A stretch of DNA of 39,837 nt, taken from Corynebacterium sp. Lineage in GTDB: Bacteria > Actinomycetota > Actinomycetes > Mycobacteriales > Mycobacteriaceae. The DNA lies in NCBI RefSeq assembly GCF_012838985.1, contig NZ_DUOE01000029.1, forward strand, positions 1 through 39,837. Direction: 5' to 3'. The position numbers and the translations under genes are program-made. The notes beneath the pieces are model-generated. The model had not been told where the DNA came from. It saw nothing but the letters and a program-made list of their open reading frames with translations, and searched no databases. Shown in pieces: positions 17,432 through 27,933 of this stretch (position 1 is the first letter of the stretch; every line of letters begins with the position of its first letter).

Positions 17432-18046
17432 ATGCTCCCCTTCTCCCCGGCCGTCCTCGCCCAGGTCGAACGCCTCGGTGGTACATGGCGCCACGTGCCC
17501 GCCGACGCCGACGCCCTCACCCGGGTGGAGGCACTGAGCTTCCCGAAGCGCCTCATCAGCAACGACGAAATCGACTTCTTGCGTCCGGAGGAATCCGGGC
17601 TCCCCGATGTCGACGCACTCATCGCCCTCGACGGCCCGCTTCCCGACGTCCCCGTCACCGACACCCTGCCCGACGGCGTGCGCTGGTGCGATGACGAATG
17701 GCAGGCCGGGGACATCACCCACCAGTGGGAGGATGGAATCGGCGTGAACTTCCCCCTCGTCGACCTCGCCGCGGACCATCCGGACGCCCTCGTCGGCTTC
17801 CGGGAACTGCTCGGCGATCCGCAGGCTTCCCGCGCCGTGCTGCTCACCTACAGCGACGGCTACCCCAACCACCACTTCATCAACGCCGACGACGCCCGCC
17901 CGGAGGACCCTGCCGTCTGGTCCACCGACCACGAGGGATTCTTCTCCGTCATGGAGGAGGTGGCGCCGTCGTTGAGCGGGTGGCTGCGCCGCCAGCTCAC
18001 CGACGAGGAGATGTACGCGCAGGCGCGTGCTTCCGCCGACGGGTGA
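17432..18046 (+). CDS. uncharacterised protein, possibly SMI1/KNR4-like
   Basis: A 204-residue soluble acidic protein with no signal or membrane segment that I do not recognise with confidence. It has a Trp-rich stretch in the middle (VRWCDDEW, HQWEDG) and a late block LLTYSDGYPNHHFINADD followed by DPAVWSTDHEGFF. This late block recalls SMI1/KNR4 (SUKH) proteins, which often serve as immunity proteins or interaction modules, but the match is impressionistic. A leaderless promoter (TAGGGT, 7 nt before ATG 17432) and codon use like the neighbours show that it is a real gene. It is divergent from the DHA2 transporter. No toxin gene is adjacent, so an immunity role has no support from context. 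Confidence 0.75.
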   Translation: MLPFSPAVLAQVERLGGTWRHVPADADALTRVEALSFPKRLISNDEIDFLRPEESGLPDVDALIALDGPLPDVPVTDTLPDGVRWCDDEWQAGDITHQWEDGIGVNFPLVDLAADHPDALVGFRELLGDPQASRAVLLTYSDGYPNHHFINADDARPEDPAVWSTDHEGFFSVMEEVAPSLSGWLRRQLTDEEMYAQARASADG

Positions 18047-18053
18047 GCAGCAC

Positions 18054-18156
18054 CCACGTGCGCTCACCGAAGTGGATGGCCGCCTCGTTGGTGACGTGGG
18101 GCCGACGCCGGGGCGGATCGAGGCACTTCCCGTTCCACACGGGAGGTCTCCGTCAT
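18054..18156 (-). pseudogene. possible relic of an acyl-CoA synthetase N-terminus
   Basis: The minus-strand reading of 18054-18089 gives NEAAIHFGERTW, which resembles the start of FadD-type acyl-CoA synthetases. An ATG at 18156 opens a plausible start (MTETSRVEREV) in a different frame, so a frameshift would be needed, and the reading ends at once in the downstream gene. It could be chance. No remaining part of such a gene is seen. Confidence 0.25.
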
Positions 18157-18164
18157 GTCACCGG

Positions 18165-19424
18165 TCAGTGCACCTGACCCGTGGTGGCGGCCCCCTCCCC
18201 CGGCGGCCGTAGCACCCGTACACCCCGCCAGGTAGCCCACACCGCGATGACCGCCCACACCACCGCCAGCACCACCGCCGTGGTGTAGATGGACACCTGG
18301 GTGAGCAGCCCGGTGGCCGCGATGAGCCCGATCGGCGCGGCGAACTGACCGATGGCCATGAACACAGAGAACGCCCGGCCGCGCAGCTGCTCCGGGGTCT
18401 CCTCGGTGACCAGCACCATCTGCAGGGGGCCGATGAGTCCGCCGCCCAGCCCGGCGACCGCCATGCCGACGATGACCAGCGCGGTGTGGCCCAGCGCGGC
18501 CATGAGTGAGAAGCCGAGGAGGTAGAACAGCATCGCCACCGCCCACAGGGTGCGTCGGCGCTGCGTCCCCCGGGCGGCCACCACCGCCCCGGAGATCATG
18601 ATGCCCACCGCGTAGGCGGACATGGCGATGCCCATCTGCACGGGCTGCCCCTGGGACTGGAAGTGCGCGGGCATGAGGATGGCCAGGTAGGGGCTGACCA
18701 GAGCCGCGGAGATGAGGGTGACGGCGGCCAGCAGCCGGATGGGGGCGGGGCGGACCACCTCCGCCCACGAGCGCAGGGCCCCCAGGTCCGGCACGTCGAG
18801 GTGGACCTCCTCAGCGGGGACCGGGATGAGCCGCAGGAGGGCGGTGAGGGCGGCGGCCACCAGGGAGCAGCCGGCGGTGATCCACAGGACATCCTCGACG
18901 GGCAGCGCCGCCATGAGGAATCCGGTGAGGGCGGGGCCGATGAGCCAGGCCATGCCGCCGATGGACTGGTTGAGTCCGGCGATGACGTCCACGGTCCGCC
19001 CCGAGGTGCGTGCCACGTCGCCGACCAGGGCGGAGCGGGCGGCCATGCCGGGGATGTCGCCGACGGCGCCGATGATGCCGAGGAGGATGAACAGCGACAT
19101 GGTGAGGCCCAGCGTCTGGTCGACGATGATGACGCCGATGACGGAGAGCCCCGAGATGATGTCGGAGATGATGGACATGGGTTTGCGGCCCACGGTGTCG
19201 ATGAGGTGTCCGCCGAGGAAGGCCACCACCAGCGAGGGCACGGCGATCGCGGCGGCCACGACGCCAGCGGCCGCGGGGTTGCCGGTGCGTTCCAGCACCA
19301 GCCAGGGCCAGACGATGGTGGCCACGGCGTTGCCCAGCATGGACGTCGCGGCGGAGGCGAGGTAGATCCACATCATCACCGGCCGCGCGGGGCCGGCCGC
19401 GGGGCTGACGTAGTGTGGACGCAT
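18165..19424 (-). CDS. MFS transporter (12 TM)
   Basis: A 419-residue major facilitator with about 12 hydrophobic segments. The loop GGHLIDTVGRKPMSIISD is motif A. RSALVGDVARTSGRTVDVIAGLNQ resembles the MFS_3/EntS-like group, in which enterobactin exporters and macrolide efflux proteins fall. Residues 200-235 form a long central loop. Substrate unknown; an iron-related role is possible given the siderophore-interacting protein close by, but no DtxR box is seen here. The start is uncertain. ATG 19424 (MRPHYVSPAAG) gives the longest sensible N-terminus but overlaps the divergent gene's start codon by 2 nt; ATG 19376 or 19373 just before TM1 is the alternative. Confidence 0.82.
   Translation of the reverse strand: MRPHYVSPAAGPARPVMMWIYLASAATSMLGNAVATIVWPWLVLERTGNPAAAGVVAAAIAVPSLVVAFLGGHLIDTVGRKPMSIISDIISGLSVIGVIIVDQTLGLTMSLFILLGIIGAVGDIPGMAARSALVGDVARTSGRTVDVIAGLNQSIGGMAWLIGPALTGFLMAALPVEDVLWITAGCSLVAAALTALLRLIPVPAEEVHLDVPDLGALRSWAEVVRPAPIRLLAAVTLISAALVSPYLAILMPAHFQSQGQPVQMGIAMSAYAVGIMISGAVVAARGTQRRRTLWAVAMLFYLLGFSLMAALGHTALVIVGMAVAGLGGGLIGPLQMVLVTEETPEQLRGRAFSVFMAIGQFAAPIGLIAATGLLTQVSIYTTAVVLAVVWAVIAVWATWRGVRVLRPPGEGAATTGQVH
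19411..19416 (+). promoter_or_regulatory. -10 element of the 19423 gene (leaderless)
   Basis: TAGTGT ends 6 nt before ATG 19423. It lies inside the coding region of the divergent MFS gene if that gene starts at 19424. Confidence 0.45.
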
Positions 19425-19746
19425 GGCAATGATCGACATCAAGTCCCCTGACAACGTCTCCACCGCGGCCGTCGTGTCGCTCGGCCTCCTGGGCGGCTGG
19501 CTGACCGCCCGCGAGACCGGCATCCGTCCCCTGGGTGGTGTGATCCTCGCCGCCGCCGGCGGGTGGGCGGTCCGCTCCTGGCTGGCCAAGACCGACCCGG
19601 TCACCACCGCGGGTCTCACCGCTCTCTACGTCGGCGGTTTCGGTGCCTCGCACCCGCTGGCCAAGAAGATCGGCGCCTGGCCGGCCGTCGCCGCGGTCAC
19701 CGCGGTGGCCGGTGGCGCGGCGTGCGTGCTCTCCGACCTGAAGTAG
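19423..19746 (+). CDS. small uncharacterised membrane protein
   Basis: A 107-residue protein with a short polar N-terminus (MAMIDIKSPDN) and three or four hydrophobic segments: VSTAAVVSLGLLGGWLTA, GGVILAAAGGWAV, TAGLTALYVGGFGAS and AVAAVTAVAGGAACVL. It has no recognisable catalytic motif. Small membrane proteins of this kind are found in this genomic neighbourhood in other corynebacteria; no function is assigned here. ATG 19423 is supported by a TAGTGT element ending 6 nt upstream; ATG 19429 is a possible second start. Its stop codon TAG directly abuts the stop codon of the convergent siderophore-interacting gene, forming TAGCTA. Confidence 0.75.
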   Translation: MAMIDIKSPDNVSTAAVVSLGLLGGWLTARETGIRPLGGVILAAAGGWAVRSWLAKTDPVTTAGLTALYVGGFGASHPLAKKIGAWPAVAAVTAVAGGAACVLSDLK

Positions 19747-20523
19747 CTACCTCTCCACGCCCGCCCGTTCCAGCTCCGCCTCCATCTCGGCGTTGAAGTC
19801 GCGCTTGGAGGCCTGCCACTGGTCCTCGGTCATGCCGAGGCGCCAGTAGCCGGAGATCGACACATCCCCGCGGTCGACGCCGTGGTCGGCGAAGAGCCAG
19901 CGGCGCAGTTCCCGGATCATCTCGGCGACGCCGTGGATGAACCAGCTCGTGCGCTGTGCGGGGATGCCGGCCGCCCGCACGGCCTCCGAGAGTGCGGTGC
20001 CGTGGGTGGCACCGTCGCGGGTCACCCAGTGCAGGGTGACGCCCGCGGGCTGCGGCATGGCGAAGGTCGCGTCGGCGTCGGCGATCTCCACGTACACGTC
20101 AGCGGTGGCCCCGGCAGGGAGCTTCTCGACGCCCGCCGCGATCGCCGGCGCCGCCGACTCATCGCCCGCGAACACGAAGTGGGCGTAGCCCTCCTCCGGG
20201 TGCCAGGCGCCGCCGGGGCCGCGGAAGGTGATGGTGTCCCCCACCCGGGCCTGTTGTGCCCACGGCCCGGCGAGGCCCTGGTCGCCGTGGGTGACGAAGT
20301 CGACGTCGAAAAGCCCTGTGGCGGTGTCGATCCGGCGGAAGGTGTAGGTGCGGGTGACCATCACCCCGAACACGATCTTGATGTAGTGGTCGGTGTGCTC
20401 CAGTTCCGCACCGATGAGGTCGGGGCTGTGGAAGCTGATGCGGACGAGTTCGTCCGTGAGCCGCTCGACACCGGTGACGGTGGCCGAGCGGAGTGGACGG
20501 GGCTGACGGGTGGGACGGGTCAC
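19747..20523 (-). CDS. siderophore-interacting FAD-binding protein (ferric-siderophore reductase)
   Basis: A 258-residue SIP/ViuB-family flavoprotein. The N-terminal beta-barrel carries the FAD-binding RTYTFRRID (about 60-68), followed by a GD-T-I-TFRGPGG segment and a C-terminal NAD(P)H-binding half with FAGDESAAPAIAAGVEKLP and SWFIHGVAEMIRELRRWL. These proteins strip iron from internalised ferric siderophores by reduction. The start is GTG 20523 with an AAGGAG ribosome binding site 6 nt upstream. A near-consensus DtxR box (20542-20560) covers the promoter region, so the gene should be repressed when iron is plentiful. The similar SIP gene of C. glutamicum also lies between the gat genes and pfkA. 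Confidence 0.92.
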   Translation of the reverse strand: MTRPTRQPRPLRSATVTGVERLTDELVRISFHSPDLIGAELEHTDHYIKIVFGVMVTRTYTFRRIDTATGLFDVDFVTHGDQGLAGPWAQQARVGDTITFRGPGGAWHPEEGYAHFVFAGDESAAPAIAAGVEKLPAGATADVYVEIADADATFAMPQPAGVTLHWVTRDGATHGTALSEAVRAAGIPAQRTSWFIHGVAEMIRELRRWLFADHGVDRGDVSISGYWRLGMTEDQWQASKRDFNAEMEAELERAGVER

Positions 20524-20541
20524 GGGACACTCCTTGGCAGA

Positions 20542-20560
20542 TTAGGTAAGCCTACCCTAC
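20542..20560 (-). promoter_or_regulatory. DtxR box upstream of the siderophore-interacting gene
   Basis: TTAGGTAAGCCTACCCTAC matches the DtxR consensus TWAGGTWAGSCTWACCTWA at 17 of 19 positions. It lies 19 bp before GTG 20523 and overlaps the likely -10 TAATCT on the minus strand, the expected position for iron-dependent repression. Confidence 0.88.
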
Positions 20561-20566
20561 CATCAC

Positions 20567-21754
20567 CTAGGAGTTCTCCTCCAGCTTCGAAACCGTCAGG
20601 GCCCGCTCCGGGTCCGTGAGGTCGCGGGAGGCCACGACCGGGACACCGAACTGGGCGAGCACCTCGCGGGCCTCCACGGTGGCCAGCGGGGAACGCGTCA
20701 TGATGCCGGAGGCCGCCAGGACGGGCAGCCCGGCGTCGATGAGCTCGGCGACACCCGCGCGGGCCCCGAGCGCATCCGCGGCCGCGAAGACGACCGCGTC
20801 GACGCTCGCGTGGAACACCGGGTCACGCAGCAGCAGGGCGGTCTCGCGCTGGTAGATGCCGTCGGCGATCTCCACGATGACGGTGTCCGCACCCGTGTCC
20901 GCCAGGGCGTTGACCATGTTGACGGTCAGCGCGCGGATGTCGTCGAAACGGGTGCGGAAGGTCGTCGCGTAACCGAAGTCCGTGAAGTCGAGGACCGCGT
21001 GCGCCCCGGCATCCTGGTAGTGCATGCGGTCATTGCCCGCGCCCGTGCCGGTGATCTTGCCCGCCCCGACGCGGCGCCCCGCGCGGCTCAGGCCGTTGAC
21101 CAGGCAGGCCACCACGGTGGACTTGCCGGCGTTCATCGAGGTGCCCAGCACGGCGATGACGCGCGGACGCCCCTCCCGCGGCTGCGTGTCCAGCGGGTTC
21201 GGGTAAGCGCCGAAGGCAGCGACGTTGACCACGCCGTCGGCGGTGGCGAGCAGACCCAGCGGCTCGATCTCCGTCGGGGAGTCGACCGCCCCGTGCACCT
21301 CCGTGACCACTCCGGCCACGCCGCCGGCCGCCACGAGGTGGCAGTGGTCCAGCGTCGTCGGCACGTGCGCCAGGAAGAAGTCGGCGGCGTAGCGGTGCCC
21401 GTAGGCGAGCAGCACCAGGGAGCCCTCGAAGAGGGTCGCCTTCCGGGAGACCGGTGTCTCGATCTGCTTGCGGCTGCGGATCCGGGTGACCCTCGCGACG
21501 ACCACGTCCCCCGCCTGCGGGAGGACCTCCTCCCCGGCCACCAGGTGGAACGCGGCACGGTCCGCGTCCAGCGCATCCCCGACGAAACGGGTGCTGTAGC
21601 AGGCGTGGATCCGCTCCGGGACCGGCAGCTGACGCAGGGGGCCTCGGGCGGCCTCCGCGCATACGGGAGTGACTGGGGTGGTGGTGGCAACCTCCGCGGT
21701 GGCGGGCATCCCGATCACGCCGGCGGCGGTCGGGGCAGAGGTCAGGAGGGTCAT
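20567..21754 (-). CDS. P-loop NTPase of unknown function (SIMIBI-type, DUF1611/MobB-like)
   Basis: A 395-residue protein. Residues 1-35 are low-complexity Ala/Thr. Residues about 45-195 form an unassigned domain with beta-rich segments. The C-terminal half is a P-loop domain: Walker A G204-TSMNAGKS-T213 in VIAVLGTSMNAGKST, then GAGKITGTGAGNDRMHYQDAG and VIVEIADGIYQRET, the latter in a switch-like position. The order recalls MobB, dethiobiotin synthetase and DUF1611 proteins, but none fits well enough to name. ATG 21754 is chosen (MTLLTSAPTA); AAAGG lies 10 nt upstream and a strong hairpin 32 bp upstream. The DtxR box of the downstream siderophore-interacting gene starts 7 bp before its stop end, so the two genes may be read separately. 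Confidence 0.75.
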   Translation of the reverse strand: MTLLTSAPTAAGVIGMPATAEVATTTPVTPVCAEAARGPLRQLPVPERIHACYSTRFVGDALDADRAAFHLVAGEEVLPQAGDVVVARVTRIRSRKQIETPVSRKATLFEGSLVLLAYGHRYAADFFLAHVPTTLDHCHLVAAGGVAGVVTEVHGAVDSPTEIEPLGLLATADGVVNVAAFGAYPNPLDTQPREGRPRVIAVLGTSMNAGKSTVVACLVNGLSRAGRRVGAGKITGTGAGNDRMHYQDAGAHAVLDFTDFGYATTFRTRFDDIRALTVNMVNALADTGADTVIVEIADGIYQRETALLLRDPVFHASVDAVVFAAADALGARAGVAELIDAGLPVLAASGIMTRSPLATVEAREVLAQFGVPVVASRDLTDPERALTVSKLEENS

Positions 21755-21785
21755 GGCATAGAGGCCTTTCGTCCGGAAACAACGG

Positions 21786-21815
21786 ACCCCGGCGGTCGGA
21801 TGACCGGTCCGGGGT
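21786..21815 (-). promoter_or_regulatory. GC-rich leader hairpin upstream of the P-loop NTPase gene
   Basis: On the minus strand ACCCCGG (21809-21815) pairs with CCGGGGT (21786-21792), and inside it GGTC pairs with GACC around ATCC. The stem is followed by CCGTTGTTTCC and by a small competing hairpin GTCCG/CGGAC whose first arm shares two bases with it. This resembles an attenuator between the gatA terminator and the gene start. No known riboswitch class is recognised. Confidence 0.4.
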
Positions 21816-21854
21816 GACGGTGCCACGCCCCCTCAGGAACTCAGGAAGAGGAAA

Positions 21855-21894
21855 GCAGCAACCGCTGACAGAATCTAACATCAGCGGTTGCTGC
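21855..21894 (-). terminator. rho-independent terminator of gatC-gatA
   Basis: Arms 21855-21868 and 21881-21894 (GCAGCAACCGCTGA and its complement) form a perfect 14-bp stem with a 12-nt loop. On the minus strand the stem is followed by TTTCCTCTTCC. It lies 57 bp past the gatA stop. Confidence 0.75.
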
Positions 21895-21950
21895 AGCAGA
21901 ACCCCACGGCACGAATTGTTATGTGCCGCACGCCACAGTGGCGGAGACCC

Positions 21951-23438
<1,488 letters not shown>

Positions 23439-23443
23439 GTGGG

Positions 23444-23740
23444 TCACTCCTCGCCCAGGATCTGCGGAACCATGAAACGGCCGTCCTCGGTGGCGGGCGC
23501 CTGGTCGAGGGCCTGCTCTGCGGTGAGGGTGGGCACGAGGACGTCGTCACGCATGGCGGTGGTGATCGAGTGCGGATGACTCATGGGCTCCACCCCCTCG
23601 GTGTCGACCTGCCGGACAGCGGCGACAGCACCGACGATCTCGTCGATCTGCTCCGCGAACAGCTTGATCTCCTCCTCACTCAGGGCGAGTCGGGACAACA
23701 TGGCGAGGTGGGCGACCTCATCACGCGAAATTTCGGACAC
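23444..23740 (-). CDS. gatC: Asp/Glu-tRNA(Asn/Gln) amidotransferase subunit C
   Basis: A 98-residue GatC, normal length. The pattern [21 protein letters not shown] and a Pro-rich end [11 protein letters not shown] are family hallmarks. GatC wraps around GatA and tethers it to GatB. The start is GTG 23740 (VSEISRDEV); AAAGG lies about 13 nt upstream, which is a poor distance, and no leaderless promoter is obvious. gatA follows 5 bp later, so they form one operon. The upstream region is shared with the divergent ACT-domain gene. Confidence 0.95.
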   Translation of the reverse strand: MSEISRDEVAHLAMLSRLALSEEEIKLFAEQIDEIVGAVAAVRQVDTEGVEPMSHPHSITTAMRDDVLVPTLTAEQALDQAPATEDGRFMVPQILGEE

Positions 23741-23901
23741 GGGGACTACATCCTTTACGCATCGTTAAATGAACTTCGTCCATGCTACTGCAGGGCCCTC
23801 CGGGAAACTTATCTGAGGTATCCGCACAGCCGTCGCGAGATGTTATCTATGCTTGAGATCACTCACTTGCAATAAGTTTCCGAAAGGACGGCTTCCCCGT
23901 C
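23741..23901. promoter_or_regulatory. divergent promoter region of gatC and the ACT-domain gene
   Basis: A 161-bp AT-richer gap. A 10-bp inverted repeat GGAAACTTAT/ATAAGTTTCC (23803-23812 and 23872-23881) spans 59 bp, and each arm contains TAAGTT, a TANNNT match pointing toward one of the two genes. The plus-strand arm would give the ACT gene a short leader with AAAGGA (23883-23888). The -35 elements are not clear. Confidence 0.45.
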
Positions 23902-24573
23902 ATGTCTTATCTGATCCGCGTCCTCCTCCCCGATGTCCCGGGGAGTCTCGGACAACTCGCGGAGGCGATCGGGCTTGTCGACGGCAACATCGAGTCCGTC
24001 GACGTCGTCGAGGCCTTCGACGACGGCACCGTCATGGACGACATCGTCGTGTCCCTGCCCAAGGGCGCGATGGTCGATTCCCTCATCACCGCCGCCGACA
24101 CCATCGACGGTGTCGAGGTCGACTCCATCCGCCCCTTCTCCGGGCGCGTCGACCGTCGCGGCCAGATCGAGATGCTCGCCGAGGTCGCGCTCCAGGCCCG
24201 CGACATCCCGCGCGCCATGGAGTCCCTGGTGACGGTGACGCCGCAGTCGATGACCGCCTCCTGGGCCGTCGTCCTCGACGACACCGGGGAAGGCACCCCC
24301 GTCTCCCGGGTCGCCGGCTCGATGGCCGCGCCGGAGGATGACGGCACCGCGCCCGTCGACATCAACGTCACCGCGGCCCGCATCCTCAACGCGGAGACCG
24401 AGGAGTGGATCCCCGAGTCCTGGGGCCTGCTCGACTCCTCCCTGGCCGCCACCCCGCTGGTGGGCACCGGCATGGTGCTCGTCGTCGGACGTACCGGCGG
24501 ACCTGATTTCCTGGCCAGCGAGGTCGAGCACCTGGGCCACCTGGGACGCATCGTGGGAGCGATCCTCACCTGA
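23902..24573 (+). CDS. ACT-domain protein of unknown function
   Basis: A 223-residue soluble protein whose first 75 residues are a clear ACT domain (IRVLLPDVPGSLGQLAEAIGLVDGNIESVDVVE). ACT domains bind amino acids and control enzymes or transcription. The rest has no catalytic motif that I recognise; the C-terminal third contains a hydrophobic patch TPLVGTGMVLVVGRTGGPDF. Proteins of this kind sit next to gatC in other corynebacteria, so a link to amino-acid sensing is plausible but unproven. AAAGGA lies 13 nt before ATG 23902, and a GACGG/CCGTC mini-hairpin sits between it and the start codon. The stop overlaps the next gene's start by 1 nt (TGATG). Confidence 0.85.
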   Translation: MSYLIRVLLPDVPGSLGQLAEAIGLVDGNIESVDVVEAFDDGTVMDDIVVSLPKGAMVDSLITAADTIDGVEVDSIRPFSGRVDRRGQIEMLAEVALQARDIPRAMESLVTVTPQSMTASWAVVLDDTGEGTPVSRVAGSMAAPEDDGTAPVDINVTAARILNAETEEWIPESWGLLDSSLAATPLVGTGMVLVVGRTGGPDFLASEVEHLGHLGRIVGAILT

Positions 24574-24980
24574 TGACGCACCGGCGGCTCCTGCTGCGCG
24601 CCGCCTCCCTCCAGGTCGCGGTGTTCATCCTGTTCTTCTTCCACGTTCTGCCGCTGCCGGTGGTCTCGGCGCTGGGGATGCTCCTCGCGCTCGGCGTCGG
24701 GGTGCAGCTGCTGCGCCGGCACACCCCGGGTCCCCTGACCGTCGGGCTGGTGGCCTGCCTGGGATCGGTCGTGGGGTGGGGTTCCTGGATCGTGGTCTGG
24801 TGGACACACCGGAGCGATCTGACGGGCACTGACAGCCCGGGCAACAACCTGATCTTCCTGGCGGCGCTGATCGCGCTGCCCCTCTGTGTGGGGGCTGCCT
24901 TCCTCCCCCCGGACAGCTCTTCCCACCTCCACCCGGAGCGGGTAGCCTCAGGGACACGAGGTACTTTCCTTGACAAGTAA
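24573..24980 (+). CDS. small four-helix membrane protein
   Basis: A 135-residue protein with four hydrophobic segments: LQVAVFILFFFHVLPLPVV, ALGMLLALGVGVQLL, VGLVACLGSVVGWGSWIVVW and LIFLAALIALPLCVGAAF, followed by a hydrophilic tail of about 25 residues. No family is recognised. It is coupled to the ACT-domain gene upstream through TGATG. The next gene encodes a related protein sharing the GWGSW motif in helix 3, so they look like products of a duplication. They may form a membrane complex, perhaps with the ACT protein; that is inference from gene order only. Confidence 0.75.
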   Translation: MTHRRLLLRAASLQVAVFILFFFHVLPLPVVSALGMLLALGVGVQLLRRHTPGPLTVGLVACLGSVVGWGSWIVVWWTHRSDLTGTDSPGNNLIFLAALIALPLCVGAAFLPPDSSSHLHPERVASGTRGTFLDK

Positions 24981-24993
24981 GAGGAGGTGTCCC

Positions 24994-25338
24994 ATGCGTA
25001 CGCTCCTGCTCACTGCCGCGGCCATCCACGCCGTGCTGTTCTCGATCGTGTTCCTCACCTCGACCATGGACGTCATCCTCGCGGCGGTCATCGCCGTGCC
25101 CCTCTCCCTCGCCATGGGGGCGTTCGCGCTCGTGCGCAACGGCCCGGTGGGCACGATGTGGGTGGGCACCGCCGCGGGGCTCACCGCACTCCTCGGCTGG
25201 GGCTCCTGGCTGATCCTCTGGGCCCTGGACCGGGGCCGGACCGGCGCCGCCGTGAACGTCATCGGCGTGCTGCTGCCGCCGATCGCCGCCGTCACCTTCC
25301 TCGTGGCGGCCCTCCTGCCGCAGACCCGCCGGGCCTGA
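24994..25338 (+). CDS. small four-helix membrane protein, related to its upstream neighbour
   Basis: A 114-residue protein with four hydrophobic segments (LLLTAAAIHAVLFSIVFL, VILAAVIAVPLSLAMGAF, AAGLTALLGWGSWLILWAL and PPIAAVTFLVAALLP). The third helix carries GWGSW as in the gene before it, and the overall plan is the same but without the C-terminal tail. ATG 24994 follows a strong GAGGAGGTG ribosome binding site by 4-5 nt, so it is translated efficiently. It is 13 bp downstream of its relative on the same strand. It converges on ligA, with only 3 bp between the two stop codons. Function unknown. Confidence 0.75.
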   Translation: MRTLLLTAAAIHAVLFSIVFLTSTMDVILAAVIAVPLSLAMGAFALVRNGPVGTMWVGTAAGLTALLGWGSWLILWALDRGRTGAAVNVIGVLLPPIAAVTFLVAALLPQTRRA

Positions 25339-25341
25339 GGG

Positions 25342-27448
<2,107 letters not shown>

Positions 27449-27455
27449 TAACATC

Positions 27456-27932
27456 ATGGAACTGGAAGAGAGGCTCGCCGCCGTCGAGGAACGTCTCGCG
27501 GCACTGGAAGGGGCGTCGACGGGGGCGTCGGAAAGCACCGGGACCAGCGGTGACCTGTGGGCTTTGGACCACCTCACCGACTCCGTCGTCTTCGCCGGGG
27601 ACGTGCGCACCGGTGCCGGCCACGCGCAGTACCAGTGGCAGCGTCCCACCCGGATGCTGCTCGACGAACCCTGGGACGCCCACCTCGAGCGGCTCGCCGC
27701 ACTCGCGCATCCCGTGCGCGGGGCGGTCCTGCGCCGACTCCTCGACTCCCCCGCCACCGTCGCCGACCTCGTCGACGAGCAGCTGGCCACCTCCACCGGC
27801 ACCGCCTACCACCACCTCGGCGCGCTGCAGGCCGGCGGGTGGATCACCAAGGAGGCCGGGGGTCGCTGGAGTGTGCGCACCGCCCGCGTCGTCCCGCTGC
27901 TGGCCGTCATCGCCGCCACGGAGGACCACTGA
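27456..27932 (+). CDS. winged-helix (ArsR-like) regulator with N-terminal coiled coil
   Basis: A 158-residue DNA-binding protein. Residues 1-19 (MELEERLAAVEERLAALEG) form a heptad-like coiled coil suited to dimerisation. A linker and an unassigned middle part follow. From about residue 85 a winged helix of the ArsR/GntR kind is seen: LAALAHPVRGAVLRRLLDSPATVADL, then TGTAYHHLGALQAGGWI as the recognition helix and wing. No metal-binding cysteines are present, so it is not a classical metal sensor. It leads an operon with a serine hydrolase 1 bp downstream and a small membrane protein. A strong leaderless promoter precedes ATG 27456. It probably controls its own operon. Confidence 0.82.
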   Translation: MELEERLAAVEERLAALEGASTGASESTGTSGDLWALDHLTDSVVFAGDVRTGAGHAQYQWQRPTRMLLDEPWDAHLERLAALAHPVRGAVLRRLLDSPATVADLVDEQLATSTGTAYHHLGALQAGGWITKEAGGRWSVRTARVVPLLAVIAATEDH

Positions 27933-27933
27933 C

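Noticed and set aside
20567..21754. Dethiobiotin synthetase (bioD) for the P-loop gene
   Set aside because: The fold is similar, but it is much longer than BioD, lacks BioD motifs after the P-loop and is far from the bioW operon.
21700..21881. Leader peptide beginning MLDSVSGCC before the P-loop gene
   Set aside because: It continues out of frame far into the gene without a stop near the hairpin and has no ribosome binding site; the Cys pair alone is not enough.
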